Shown piece after piece: positions 41,632-53,968 of a stretch of DNA of 64,000 bases. Both the position numbers and the translations under genes were made by a program. The first letter of the stretch is position 1. Each line of letters opens with the position of its first letter. Below the pieces are notes generated by a model, which was not told the DNA's origin, did no database searches, and saw only the letters and a list, made by a program, of their open reading frames with translations. The DNA comes from Hydnum rufescens UP504. Lineage: Eukaryota > Basidiomycota > Agaricomycetes > Cantharellales > Hydnaceae. Location: positions 1 to 64,000 of the forward strand of contig MU128915.1 in NCBI GenBank assembly GCA_014904985.1. Reading direction: 5' to 3'.

Positions 41632-41709
41632 GCGAACCCAGACCTCCTCACTTGTCCGTCAGATAACCTTAACACCAAGCACACAAACAATCGGGTCCTA
41701 CCCTCCTCA

Positions 41710-42303
41710 ATGTCTCTCACTCGATTCTACTACGAGCCTTTCGGTGGTTTTGACGAGTTCAACCGCCTCTTCGATGCTGCCTTCGATTTCCGTACTGGTC
41801 AGCGTGGCAGCCAAAATGCTGAGTCAGCCAAACCCAGGTGATCCCCTCCGGCTTCAAGCCAAAGTGAGCTCCAGAACTTGCTACCAGAGTCGACGCATAG
41901 GCTCATGTATGATCTTCGCCCAGGCTTGACTTGTACGAGGGTCCGGATAACAATATCACCGCGACCTTCGATCTTCCTGGTCTGAAGAAGGAGGATGTTA
42001 ATATCGAAGTGCACAATAACCGCCTCACTGTCACCGGAGAAACCAAGGTTGAGACGGACCGCAAAGAGGACAACTACGTCGTGCGCGAAAGGCGAGCCGG
42101 AAAGTTCTCTCGCAGTTTACCCCTTCCTACTGGCGTATCTGTAAGCTCGAACAATCAGTGGTGGCCTCCGTAATTTTCACGACTAATGAAAAACAACCTT
42201 CTAGGCCGAAAAAGTCAAGGCATCCTTTGTCGATGGGGTGTTGACCATCACGTTCCCAAAGACCAGCCCTGAACAAGCTCCCAAGAAAATTGCGATTGCT
42301 TAA
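41710..42303 (+). CDS. Small heat-shock protein (HSP20/alpha-crystallin)
   Basis: Three exons: 41710-41837, 41924-42140, 42205-42303. N-terminal arm MSLTRFYYEPFGGFDEFNRL, then the alpha-crystallin domain: ITATFDLPGLKKEDVNIEVH, NRLTVTGE, VVRERRAGKFSRSLPLP, and the conserved beta-9 motif DGVLTITFPK, ending with an IAIA tail close to the IxI/V anchor. About 148 residues, normal for a fungal Hsp16-Hsp20. Role: ATP-independent holding chaperone. The promoter has a textbook heat-shock element and TATA box, so strong heat induction is expected. Confidence 0.92.
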
Positions 42304-43170
42304 GTCAGGGAGAGAGCGAGTTCAGCCAGTGTAATAGTACGATCTTTGTTTGTATAATAGTGAAGTCAAGCCATCCCCCCCGTCTTCATGTACTCTTTGG
42401 GTTGGGATTCTCAATGGAAAGCATGTGGTGTTTGTGGAACTGCAGCCCTTATCAATTGAGCGTACCTGGGGTATAAGCGCCCGGATTCACTTATTTTGCG
42501 GAGCACAGAACTTCTCCTTTGTTGTGTGATCGTTGGCCATTGCGAGTACCCAAACTCAAACGCAAAGTGATGTACTCTTCTACCCCATCCCGTGATCGAA
42601 GCGGGCGCTTAGGCAGTGGCGATGTAAGTTCTCCCTTTTATACCGCTGCGGGCTGTCATGGGTAGCTATGAGGCGCCTAGGGCATGCCTCTGCAAGATGC
42701 ATCGGGTTGGTTATAAGTGGTTATCCTTCCGGGATGTGGCCATAGGACCCGTCACCCGGAGTATTTTCTGTCGCCGTTGCATCCGCTCAGGCAGTGGGTA
42801 CTGAGTCTCGCCGTCCTCGGTCGTCTGTACGCCTTCGAGTCCCACGTGTGGAAACTAGGGTTCCAGCAGAAGAAATGCCATTTCTTCTGGGTTCCTTTTC
42901 TTTCATCAGCCAAGAAGTGTGATCCACGTTTGTATATCAGGTCTAAAGACTGGATCTCATCCGCTACTCGGATCCTATCTCGCCGCATTAAAAGAAGAAA
43001 GAAAAGTACTGTAAAATGGAGGGTTTGGGCCTCCGTTATATTCCTGTCGGTCGTCATTCAAGGAATACGCAAAGCCACTGGCGCATGCAATCAACTCATA
43101 GCAGGGGGTGCTACACGAATGCCACCATAGGACATTCATTTTCGTTGCATGCAATGGGGGAAAACTACAT
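42304..43170. other. Intergenic between convergent genes
   Basis: About 870 bp between the 3' ends of the HSP20 and PEX10 genes. Open frames here have no family resemblance or splice structure. Confidence 0.5.
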
Positions 43171-44544
43171 TTAGAGATTGTACAATGGTAAAATCCGCGT
43201 AAGATCGAGCGACTGTCGGCAGAGGGGACATTCGGCCTGCCCGGTAAATAGCGCAGAGAGAGCACAGGAATAACGGGCATGAGGTTGAATCGCAACGCTC
43301 CCGAAACGGCGAAAGGTGCATACCTTTTCTCTACCCCACCCTACCACACAAGTCCAGCAGAATACGTGCCCACATTCGGTCACAGAGCTGGCGGTACGTT
43401 CTTCCAGGCACAACGCGCACTTGCGCCCGGCACGTACAGGGGGCGGAAGGGATTCGACGTCGAGTATTGTTCGATCTCCCCAGGCGTCTTTTTCATCCTC
43501 AGATGGTTCACTAGAGGGCGAAATAACCGAAGGGACAAGACTTGATATCGCGCTTTGATCGATGTAAGTGGCCTTTGACAAGGCGACATCTTCGTCAGAT
43601 TGGGTGTTAGATCGTGGAATTAGAGTAGACAGAGATGGGAGGAAAGGAGAAAGGAGGGTAATTAATCGATATAATAGTCGTGTGGAGAGGAGAATTCCAA
43701 GGAACGAATATGAAGGAGGTCGCGAGTTTGGATCTGGGGCTACGGCAGACATCTAGAATGGGTGATTGTTTAGTCATGGGGCAGCTTCTGTGGAGGGTAA
43801 CGAGCGATGAAACTTACATGCCGGATTCGTAATACTCGGTTTGTGAGGCTGTAATATCTTCCAGTTAGATAGAATAACGCTAAATTAATCTCAGTGAGCG
43901 CTTCGAAAATGTTTGGTAGTGCGTTCAATGTGTTCGATATATATCCGTTAGGCTGGGACATGTGCCGAGTGAGTCGCGAGAGCAAGTACGATGGTAGGGT
44001 GAGAAGAAGAACGAGACCCGCACGAAGCTACAGGAAGATCATACGAGAGCGTCTAGTTGGTTCGTAAGCAAGCAAGAGGAAGGGGATTGGCACCTTGAAA
44101 GATGGGGGTCGTCGGTCAATCATACTAATAGTGCTTATATCGACGTACTCCTCCCCTAATGTTTGAATCCCTGGAATCGAGAATACCCAATCGTCATCGT
44201 GTCTCTGCATATTCTAGGGTGAAATCTTACCACGCAGAGTTGTGAACCCATAGTAGACTACTTTGCTTAGAAACTCCACTTCTTTGTCCCACCGGGTCAA
44301 CCAACGAGTACCTACAGCAACAATCCACTTGTTAATATGGCACCTAACGGATCCTAGCTGATATACCTAGCCAAGATCTAAGCACATTTTCAGTCTCCTC
44401 GCGAAGACGAAACACGCTAAAGAGATCTTTCTGGTGGGCACGGACTGCAGCATGAAATCAGCACCAGTGAATTCAGTCCGACCCCGTTTCGTTCAACTGA
44501 CTGATTTGTGGTTGAGTAGCTCGGGGTATTGGAGGTATAGACAT
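43171..44544 (-). CDS. PEX10: Peroxisome biogenesis RING E3 ligase Pex10
   Basis: Start at 44544 (MSIPPIPRATQPQI). After splicing: IRAHQKDLFSVF, REETENVLRSWLGTRWLTRW, KEVEFLSKVVYYGFTTL, GIQTLGEEYVDI, a membrane stretch AGLVLLLTLPSYLLSRL, ALTEINLALFYLTGRYYS, PNSRPPSYSFLGILLSTRLL, and the C-terminal C3HC4 RING: CALCLEERTASSVTECGH, VFCWTCVVGW, then ECPLCRQSLDLTRILPLYNL at the stop. Known role: with Pex2 and Pex12 it ubiquitinates the Pex5 import receptor at the peroxisomal membrane. At least six short introns, including one inside the RING. The frame reads cleanly. Confidence 0.9.
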
Positions 44545-44885
44545 GGCGTTGCGGAACCAAAACTGGTACCGGAACTGTGAGACCCGGACTGGATGAAAGA
44601 CTGCTGCTCTCCTTGAATCTCATGACGACGCTGCCCTCCATCTTACGGAAAGGAGGCAACAATTCTTCTCCGAACATCATTTATCACAATAGCAAAGATG
44701 ATGCACGTGAACATAATGCGGATGGATACTTAGCAAGGACTACGCATAATTGGCAATACAACGAAATACGGGCATGGTTATGGGGAAATTGATCCATTAT
44801 GCGTGCGTGCAAAGAACACCCGGTAACATCATCGAGGCGTAGTGTGCCACAACCACCCGCACGTGTGTCGACATCGAGGGCTGAT

Positions 44886-45647
44886 CTACTCGGCAACTGG
44901 AGTTTCGTGTTCCACAGCAATGATGGCTGCTCGTTTCTCCGTAAGACGTGTGACGCGACGGTCACGGGCAGCCTAAGGAGACGAAAAGTGTGAGATAAAG
45001 GAAATGTGAGATGGGACAAAGAGCATCGAACCTTGTTTTTGACACGGCGGGCCTCCATCTGATCGCTGAGGACTTTGGTGCGCGTCTTCTCTGCTTTCGC
45101 TTTGTGGATGAACTCCATAAGGACTCGCTTGTTCTTGAATACATTGCCCTTGGATTTTTGGTAGAGGGCATGGTACCTATGGGAAACGATGAGATGACAA
45201 CATCTCCCTTGGAGAAGAATGAAACCCACAGATGTCGGTCAATCTTGCCAGCTTCTCTGTATTTCCTGAGCAGTCTTCGTAGTACCCGCTGTCGCCTCAT
45301 CCACAGAACCTTGGTTGGCATACGAGCCTCCGCGGTACCCTTCCGCTTACCAGGGCCAGTGTGACGACCCTTGCGTTTGGCAGCAAGAAGATCCCGTGTG
45401 CGTGCACGCGAGTGAATCACAGTCGGCTTCGCAATGATATGGCCATCCTTGAATAACTTTTTGATGTGTTGGCGAGAATTGGCGTTCCCAATCTCCGCTT
45501 GCTCTGCGGGATCAAGCCAAATCTTCCTTTTTCCGACACCGGCGACTGTACGATGCGCGAGGACGGTGTGAATGGAAAATTAGGAACACTGTGAATGACT
45601 GAGGACAAACCTGAAGCAGCCAATCGTTTTTGCCCGCGAAGATTCAT
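44886..45647 (-). CDS. RPL19: 60S ribosomal protein L19 (eL19)
   Basis: [12 protein letters not shown], intron, [99 protein letters not shown], intron, [33 protein letters not shown], and a basic tail ending [13 protein letters not shown]. The length is typical. Component of the large ribosomal subunit near the polypeptide exit and intersubunit bridge. The stop is at 44886-44888. The start at 45647 lacks the usual Val after Met, a small difference from most orthologues. Confidence 0.95.
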
Positions 45648-45653
45648 TGCGGT

Positions 45654-45706
45654 CTATCCAGACAGTCAATGCGCCGAGACGATCGAACTTGAGGGAAGCA
45701 ACTTAC
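45654..45706 (-). other. 5' UTR intron of RPL19
   Basis: Donor CTCAAG/GTAAGT at 45706 and acceptor GGATAG ending 45654, 53 nt, just upstream of the start codon. Leader introns are common in fungal ribosomal protein genes. Confidence 0.65.
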
Positions 45707-45987
45707 CTTGAGGAGGAGGAAACTAGAGGGGAGGTTAGTATTGGAGACCTGTACAGTTTACCTAATCTTGTCGGCAAAGTCCGTCTGCATCCGCGATGGG
45801 CGCTTAAATTGTATTCGTGATACTAGGCCCTTTTTTTTTTTTTTCCAAGTCAGACACACACATTCCCGCGTACATTTTCGAGCCTCATTGGGGAGGTTTC
45901 GATCACTCACTCGAGCTTAACTCTTGTCACCTGGTTCGCTTAATAAAGACTTGCCGGTCTTGCCCTCCGCTTCTATCATCATTTGCA

Positions 45988-46737
45988 ATGCCTATAGAAC
46001 CTCTCCATGAAGTGGTCTTTGCTAACAGTAGCGAATTGATCGCCCAATGCTTTGAACTTCGAGTATCTGGTACGACGTTCAGCCACGTCCCCGAATCGAC
46101 ATTAGATCTAACCATCGGGTCCAAGTCTTTGTGCATGAACAAGAATATCCACTAGAAGTCGAGGCTGATGAGTGCGCGTCTCCGACTATCCCGCGGCCTT
46201 TATTCGTTGAGCCCTGTGATCTATTAGGCACGATAATGAGCCCACGACGGTCCACTTCCTTCTTTGCCTGCTACCGTCAAAAGAACCAATCGGCACCATC
46301 AGATTCTATCCAATCCCGAGCCACTCCGATAGTGATAATATCACGAAAGGCGGGTCATCTCCACCAGCGTGGAAGTTGGGCCGCCTGTGTGTGCTCAAAT
46401 CGTACAGAAAGTACGGACTTGGCTCCGCGCTCCTTGCAGCAGGTCATGCGTGGCTAAGAGGCATCGCAGTCGAGCGCCGGGCCCTGGAGCGTGAAGTCGG
46501 GGTGGAGGACTCTTCGAGGCCTCTTGCTGAAATTTTCCTGGCGTCACAAATACATGCGATCGGATTTTACATTCGGTGCGTGGTCTTCACATTGCATTTC
46601 TTCCTTCTGTTCAATTCCCATCTAGGAATGGATACGAAGTCTATGGAGAGGAATTCATAGTAGACGGTCAACCACACCGTGCTATGAAGCTCTCGTTATA
46701 TTCGGAGGGTGAACAAACCTTGGACCAGAACCATTAA
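45988..46737 (+). CDS. GNAT-family N-acetyltransferase
   Basis: Exons 45988-46069, 46126-46171, 46228-46575 (approximately) and a final exon from about 46627 to TAA 46735. Read-through gives EPLHEVVFANSSELIAQCFE, VFVHEQEYPLEVEADEHDNE, PTTVHFLLCLLPSKEPIGTI (first strand of the fold), then KLGRLCVLKSYRKYGLGSAL with the Q/RxxGxG/A acetyl-CoA loop, AAGHAWLRG, and IHAIGFYIRNGYEVYGEEFI, ending in a C-terminal tail. It resembles the yeast YJL218/ElaA-like small GNATs. The substrate cannot be told from sequence. Shares a 340 bp divergent promoter with RPL19. Confidence 0.8.
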
Positions 46738-47264
46738 TATAAGGTTGTCTTCATGAAATCGTGTGCGGGGATGCTGGAGCTAACTTCACCACCAAGGATA
46801 TACTCTTGTTGTTTTACCACCAATGTAATCCGTGTTGTGGATGTGGTCCTCGATGGAACCATCTAGAGCCATGCGCGATAATGTATGTATATCGTTAGTA
46901 CACGTCTTAGAGCTTGGGGTCGTGCAAAAGCCAGCAGGTGTCTTTATATTACTGCCCTCAGGCCCGTGGCATTATCAAATGTTCGATGCCGGAATACATC
47001 AGTACCGCCCACCCAGTGAAGGCTGAGCAGTGCATCATGACGATGTTTCATCCAATAAGAGTGCAAGACCTTGCTTTATTGTAGGCATTACAACGTGCGC
47101 TTCACGGGGTGCACACAAGCGGCTGATGTGATGGGGGTACTAGCTTGAGCAATGGGAGGATAATCATACATGGTAGTACAATGTGTTACGAATGTGCAGG
47201 AACAAATGAGCCCAAATAATTAATTATATGCTTTGTTTTGGAACAAACCACTCGAACCTCAATC
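46738..47264. other. Intergenic between convergent genes
   Basis: About 530 bp separating the GNAT and PRELI-family 3' ends. Nothing further seen. Confidence 0.5.
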
Positions 47265-48120
47265 TTACCGAAACCAGTTTCGAGGGTTCCAGCACCACTT
47301 GGGGGAAGGCACGTGGTCATGGGGAGTCTCATTGCCGTGCAGAGGTGCGACGACATCTCGATCGGTATCAGTCCTGTCCACGTTAGATGCCCGAGGGGAG
47401 GCGGAGGAATGGATTGCTCGCGGGCGGAAAGAGTCGAAGACAGTACCAGTATTCGAAACGGGATCCATGGGATAGTTATCATACGATAATGCTCGAAGTC
47501 GAGATTGATGGAGTAAAGAGAGAACGAGAGAAATGCCCGCCCGAGACTGACCATGACAGCGTTAGCTTGTGGATCGACGATCCACAAAAAAAAACTGACT
47601 CTCTCAATATTCCTTTGGAACTTTTCATGGCCGTAGCGTTCGATACGCCTGGCCAGACCCCACCCAAAATTAGATACCACTCGGGCTTCGGTAATTTGAG
47701 CCGTCTGGCCGCTGATATAGATAACATCAGTCAGTCAGAGTTACGTTGCCTACGCGGAGTATCAACTTGCCTATGTGAACCTTCCTTCAGCACCACCGAT
47801 TCTCGTACACTCAGAATCTTCACATGATCGAGATTCTGCGTAGAACACCGAACGACTTTGCCCACGGTATCCACTTCACTTTCTTCGATGATCCAGCTCT
47901 CCGCTCGAGAGACTATGCCCTTGGGCATCCATTTTGGAATCGCCCCACGCTTTAGGATGAGACGAGTAGTAAGGAGGGTCCCATGAGGTGTCAGGACGCG
48001 AGATAAGACATCGCATGAGAGAACGTGGGATGCGTATGGATTTGGATAGCGTAAAAAGAAAGCGAGTGTAACAGTGGGCCAGGCTTCATCGTACGTGTGC
48101 ATCTGCTTGAACAGTTTCAT
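47265..48120 (-). CDS. PRELI/MSF1 (Ups-family) mitochondrial lipid transfer protein
   Basis: Exon 1 from ATG 48120: MKLFKQMHTYDEAWPTVTLA, FFLRYPNPYASHVLSCDVLS, RLILKRGAIPKWMPKG, RAESWIIEESEVD, and LDHVKILSVRESVVLKE. Exon 2: TAQITEARVVSNFGWGLARR, IERYGHEKFQRNIER. Exon 3 after intron 47599-47547: SRAGISLVLSLLHQSRL and a Ser/Asp-rich tail ending NPRNWFR-stop. This is the full PRELI domain. Known role: with Mdm35/TRIAP1, moving phosphatidic acid or phosphatidylserine across the intermembrane space. Which Ups type it is cannot be settled by eye. The exon 1 to exon 2 phase near 47780-47720 was not resolved. Only 125 bp separate its start from that of RIC1. Confidence 0.82.
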
Positions 48121-48245
48121 GGGGGCGTCCGCACAGCGTAGGAATGCAGCAGGTCACTTCCCAAGCAGTGAGTGGGCCAAATTCAAGAATCCAGTCTCGG
48201 ATGCAATAATCCCGCAAGTTGCCTCCAGGCGCCCTCCACCTGTTG

Positions 48246-51200
48246 ATGTATTTCCCAACTGCTGTGGCAAAAACATTGAAGGATGGCTCTGAGGAAACCA
48301 TCTCCATGGCGTCCAACTCGCCCCGCAAGACCCTCTTTCTTTCTCTGACAAAATCTACCCTGTCAATATGGCGTGTCCGAGTTAGTATCCTTGTAGATCG
48401 TAATTTAACATATATCTAAATCGAATTTAAAATGGCAGCCTCCTGTGGTTCTAGCCTCCCTTTCGCGAGCTGAGGTCTCTCTTAAGAGCCATGGGGAGAA
48501 CCTATTTGCCTCATGGGCCCCCGATGGAGGGCGAATTGTGATTCAAGTGAGGATATGCATCGACGTCCATGAATACTCGATGCAAACCAAGAATTATGTT
48601 TTAGACAAGTGCCTCTCATCTTGTACTAATAAGAGTCCAAAAAATTCCATCTGCAAAGCCATATCAAGCCTCCTCGCTTCCCCATGCGGCTCAAAGACGG
48701 TTCTTACCTGGTCCAGGTGAAGGTCAGGCCCTAAATGGATATCGTCTCAGCCTCGAGGGTGTCGTGCGAATTCATGGGGATCTTCTCTGGTGAGCTATTT
48801 TTTCAATCCGTGGAGTGCAGGCGTTGTGCAGATGATATGCTATGGCTCAGTGTCTCCCCGCGGACTACGCACATCTTGTTTACAACGAAAGACCCGCCCG
48901 CTGTTCAACGCATTCCTTGGCCAACCTCCCAGGAGTCTGAGGATGGAAAAGAAGATGAAAGTGTAACAAATGAACCACCACAAAATAAATGGATTGGGCA
49001 CGATACTTGGTTACTGGAGGAAAATGATCTGCCATGGCTTGTTCGATCGGATGGTGTGTACCTTTCCCATTCTTATTCTTTTAAATTTCCCAAAATGCCG
49101 CCAATCTGACCCCATACTCTAATTTCAGTCACAATTGTCAGCGTGACGCACAATCGAAGCTCTGGTGTTGAAGGTTGGGTGACATCTGATGGTCGTGCGT
49201 ATTATGTGTTCTTGTTCGAGGAAGAAGAGGGGGCTGCGCCTGGGGATCATGGTCCCCAAGTATCAGAGAACGATTCGTCGTCAACACATGCTGTTCGTTG
49301 TCAACTTACGTTGAAATGCCACTTCTTATTGTGTTTCCTTCTCTTAGCAAGGGAAAAGTGCTGACGGGGATCCGCGGCCCTCTGGGCTGACTGATGGGGC
49401 CGACACAGCAGATGTGATACTCAATTGGAGTGGTGCTTGCGTTCATGGATATCCCCGTTCAATACAAGCACAGAATGGCACGGTTCAATCACACGAGTCA
49501 ACCCCTATTTTCGAACTCCCATACTCAGAACGAGCGACATCCATCGCGTTCAATAGTCCATTCTCCCTCGTTGCTGTTGGTACAGAGGGGTAGGTATCTT
49601 CACTACGACATTGCGGAGTGTTGTGAAGTATATTAAGGGAAATCCCCACAGTGGACGCATTTACCTTTCGAATCTCCCTATCAATAATCTTCCTCCCCTT
49701 CACTCTCAGCTCCTCACACCCCCCTCGGATCACCGCCAGCATCGACGAAGTGCTGGGGGTGTGGGGAGTGTCCTTTCTATGGAATGGACTTCAGATGGTT
49801 ACGCTCTTGCTGTTGGTTGGGAGCGAAGTTGGGGTGTCTATTCTGTGGGTGGGCGATGCGTAGCTTCTGGTCTCAATTTTGAAGGTGATATCGATGAAAG
49901 CAGGTCTGAAATCTCGGTGAACGAGTTTCTTGTTCTTTCTGAAATCCTGTTTCTATTAGCTTTGAGGATGCATTTATGGATGGTGTTGTGGCACTGGTGA
50001 GTTGATTCATCGGATGAGGAGGTTTGTGAGTGTGCTCTTGATGCGTTTTCTAGTTCTGGGCTCCAGGAAATTTAGAACTCTTTGTTCTGGCACCACCGAT
50101 GGGAAATACTGACTCGCAAATGTTTATCGTACCATTCGCGAAGAGTACGCTGACGAGCCAGCAATCCCCTGTAAGTCAATACTGGGACTAGTGGTCACGC
50201 CTTCTATAATCCCTCAAACAGATTTACGAATAGGATAATACTCGTTATGCTGTCTTGCAAATGGATCAAGCCGTGATGATATATCGTGGTGCCGACCAAC
50301 CTGACATGAGTGTTATAAATCCTGAAGCCGATGTTTGGCAACACGTCAAGGTCTTTGAGTCCCCTCACTTGGGTCTGAATTCTTTCTCATACTCTTTATG
50401 GAACTAAGGTCCCTCTGACATATATGGCAACAAACTGGCCAATACGATACGTCTCTATAAGTAATGACGGTCGCCTTCTCGCCGTTGCAGGACGACGTGG
50501 CCTCATCCACTGGAGTGCTATTTCGGGAAGATGGAAATCTTTTGCTGATGTATCACAGGAGCAGGCATTTATGGTCAGAGGGGGTTTCCTCTGGTACAAT
50601 CATGTGTTGATCGTGGCTATCGAATCATCGAGGTCATACCAAGTTTGTGTCGCCCCCTCTCTGCCACCCACTGGGGCCCTGACTCTGACATCTATTTCAG
50701 ATCCGACTTTATTCCAGAGATCTCGACCTAGCTGCCAATAACATCCTACACCGCGAAGTCTTCACATCTCCGGTGGCTCTTTTGTCCCTCGTTGACAATT
50801 CCCTTCTCGTATATACGGTCGACAACACACTGTTTCACTTCCTCATTTTGCCTACCGAAGACTCGGTCACGCTCCATCTTTGCGGAAGTATAAGCTTTGA
50901 GGGTATAGTGGCTCTTCCCAGTGTCGTGCGAGGCATGAGTTGGATGCTTCCCCCAGCGCAAAAACGTCAGTTCGCATAGTTGTTGGCTTCCCTCCCAGGT
51001 TGATGACAGGAAGCGCCACAGAAATTGGCGAGCCGGCTAACGATTTGACTGTTGCCACCATCCTTCTCCTCCTTGGAGGACGCTTGGTTCTTTTGCGTCC
51101 TCGAAAGGTACCGTCTGCGGCTCCAATTTCTCGGAATTTTGACTTTAAGCCTCTATGTCGGCATTAGGTTGGCTCTCACGAAGTCAAATATGACATGCAA

Positions 51201-52295
51201 ATTCTGGCAGAGCGGATCGAGTTTTGCTGGATCCATCTTGGTGGCATCGGCGCTCTAGAGAATTCACTATGGGGTTACGATGGAACCGGCGTCCGCATAT
51301 GGCTGGACGCTCTCACCATTGAAGCTGCCTCTGTGAACCAAGAGCTAGACGCATATCATAGCGTACAAGAAAGTGTGAATATTCCACTGAATTTCTATCC
51401 TATGTGTAAGTGTCTCAATGTGGCCCCCTCTCTTATTACTGACACTGCATTCCAGCTGTGTTGATGGACAAGGGAATCATTATCGGTGTAGAACAAGAGA
51501 CTGCGGCCCGTGCGTCTCTTCCTTTTGCGATGTTCAGAACGCTTACTAGCGTAGGAGCCCTCTTTCCGACATCGCGAAACTTGCGCTGAACGGCCTTACT
51601 TTGTTTTAGACCCATTTATTCCTCCATCATGTCCTTAGATACCACCTCGACCATTCCCAACTGAGCGAGGCGGTGGCTTTTGCGTCCAATTACCAACACC
51701 TCGTTTTCTTTGCGCACGCATTAGAAGTTCTTCTGCATACCGTCCTTGAAGCCGGGACACAATCCGATTCGGATATGGCTGCTGAGACTCCGGCATCGAC
51801 GTTAAGCGAGAATAGTGCCTTACCGCTCGCTATCGAGTTTCTAGATCACTTCGATTCAGCGCTTGACGTTGTTGTGGCTTGTGCCAGAAAAACAGAAATG
51901 TCACGGTGGCGAGGGCTCTTTGATATCGTTGGCAATCCCAAGACGCTTTTCGAAGTGAGTTATCGTAGGGATCTGCATATTACAATGGCCCTCATGCCTA
52001 ATATGGATTTTATTAGACGTGCTTAGAATCGGGCTTACTAAAGACGGCAGGATCGTATCTTCTGGTGCTACATAACTTGGAACAGCTAGACGAAACGCAC
52101 GCCGATGTGATTCGGCTCCTCAGGCGCGCACTGGAGGCACCGGACTGGGTGTTGTGTCGTGAGTTGATGCACTTCTTACGGTCGATTGATGAGACAGGTG
52201 CTGCTCTGGAGCAGGCACTTGTAGAAGTTGGGATGAAAGAGGAACAGATAATGTCCGAGTCTGGGGAGGATACGGTGGGGGCCACGGAATGTTGA
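48246..52295 (+). CDS. RIC1: Ric1, subunit of the Ric1-Rgp1 Ypt6/Rab6 exchange factor
   Basis: Start MYFPTAVAKTLKDGSEETIS. About fifteen exons. N-terminal beta-propeller region: KTLFLSLTKSTLSIWRVR, PPVVLASLSRAEVSLKSHGE, NLFASWAPDGGRIVIQ, SVSPRTTHILFTT, GWVTSDGRAYYVFL, PYSERATSIAFNSPFSLVAV, VRYVSISNDGRLLAVAGRRG-type strand (IRYVSISNDGRLLAVAG), then the C-terminal RIC1 domain: YDMQILAERIEFCWIHLGGI, ALENSLWGYDGTGVRIWLDA, LMDKGIIIGVEQETAARASL, LFLHHVLRYHL, FASNYQHLVFFAHALEVLLH, ARKTEMSRWRGLFDIVGNPK and VLHNLEQLDETHADVIRLLR, ending at 52295. Known role: GEF for Ypt6 in endosome-to-Golgi traffic. The frame is clean across all exons I could join. Confidence 0.9.
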
Positions 52296-52414
52296 TGTTT
52301 GTTTATGCCGAGATTTAATTTTGTTGTTTGAAACGGCCACAATAAGGACGGCGCGTTGTGTGAGGTTTGGGTGAGGCAAACAGCCAAACTGGATTCTAAC
52401 TCTTCCTGGCTACT

Positions 52415-53702
52415 ATGCGCGGGGAAGTGTGCATAGGCTTAGCGTCTTTATTCTCGTGCGCTCATTTTCCCTCTTCTTCATCGGTTCTCGTGTCCCACTC
52501 AGCGCACAATACTCAAATACAGATTCACCGCAACTTTACTCCTCATTTTTGCTCATGTATGCTCTTGGCTTGGCGATACCCCTTTTTCTTTGTTTTCTGA
52601 TGCTTCCGGTTATTCGTCGTGAAATTCTAGGTTGGGTCCACAAACCACAATGCCGTAGGACGAAGTATAAGCCTGGTGAGTGTCGATGACTTAGTAATGC
52701 CGATCGGCGCCAAAATTTGCTCTTTTCTGCGTATGAGGTATCTCTCAATGTGTCAGGGTTTGGGTGAGTGAAGTCGGGCACGGTGTTCACCCTTGGCCAA
52801 CACTTACGCCATCGATCTCCCACTAGCACTGCGTATCAGACCGCCACAGGTGACTCCTCTCCTGGGCTATACAACAACACACCATTCGCCCCCCTCGGCC
52901 AGGGCTTCGGGCTGCGGCAGATCTACAACTGGGGTTTCTATGGTGAGTGCCATGGCGGCTGGCGAGGAACCACTGTGCCTTAACGCTTTTTTCCAGGACA
53001 TTGCGCATTCACGAATGCGGCCGCAGGGCCAGGGGATCTGCACGGCTGAGGGTAACGGCACGTTCGGGTATGCCTTCGCGCCTCTGGCCGTCCTACTGAA
53101 CGACACGCCCCCAAAGTACCAGACCATCTCACAACTCCTCATCCCGCCTTCCTCGTTTAAAAACGACCAATATAATAGGGCGACGTCAAAAGCTGGATTC
53201 TATCTAATCTTCATTGGATCTCTGGCTACTGCACTCGCCTTTGTAACGTGAGTTACAGTTGTTCGTTAGAAGTATCATCTCACCCATCGAGTTTCCGAAC
53301 CTTCTGATAGTGGCCTCATTCGGCACAATGTAACATTTTTCGCCGCAATGGCCCTAAGCATATTTGGGGCGCTCATGACCTTGATCGGTGCATCGGTATG
53401 GACCGCGCTCATTAAGAGGTCTCAATCCATAAATTCGTACCAAGTGTGTGATCTCCCCATCTGCCCATTTCTTTATACATGGAATCTTACCCAGTACATA
53501 GGTATATACCGTGCCCTTGGGGATAAAGGTTTCCTACGGTATTGCGTTATGGTTAATATGGGCAGCCTTCATTACCATGCTATTGTCTATTATGCCATAC
53601 TTTTTGAGGTGGGTTCCATAGTTTAGTGCCTCTGTGAACCCAGACTGACGATCGTCTGAATTTCGAAGTTGGTATACGTACAGAAAACGATTCATTTTAT
53701 AG
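52415..53702 (+). CDS. Sur7/PalI-like four-TM plasma membrane protein
   Basis: Small exons: MRGEVCIGLASLFS, then FTATLLLIFAHVG completing TM1, NAVGRSIS, an extracellular loop GDSSPGLYNNTPFAPLGQGF with RQIYNWGFYGHCAFTNAA and GICTAEGNGTFGYAFAP (the paired Cys of the family), then TM2 KAGFYLIFIGSLATALAFVT, TM3 FFAAMALSIFGALMTLIGAS, TM4 WLIWAAFITMLLSIMPYFLR and KRFIL-stop at 53700-53702. This order fits the Sur7/PalI claudin-like group, which organises eisosome/MCC domains or senses ambient pH. One base is surplus (or two missing) near 53025. Which subfamily it is remains open. Confidence 0.7.
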
Positions 53703-53968
53703 ATCTTACGAATTCCGCTACCCTACTTCGCTTTTCGATGAAATTGCCTATGATTGGAAAAATATTGGACATTCTTCACGTTGGCTGACCAACACATCAT
53801 TTGTGACACAAATGAGTTAATGATCCGACATGTAACGCGCAGAAAATAAAGCAATGCTGAAAGGAAAAAATCCGACATCGAAGAGGTAGTAAAAGGATGT
53901 TTAAGTAGAAAAGGATGTCCGTGATCGATATGCTGATGAAAGAGGGCCAGCTGGGTATCTAGAAGGTC

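Noticed and set aside
52415..53702. First thought to be a Cdc50/Lem3 flippase subunit
   Set aside because: The four-TM layout, short Cys-containing loop and C-terminal helix order fit Sur7/PalI, and Cdc50 motifs are absent.
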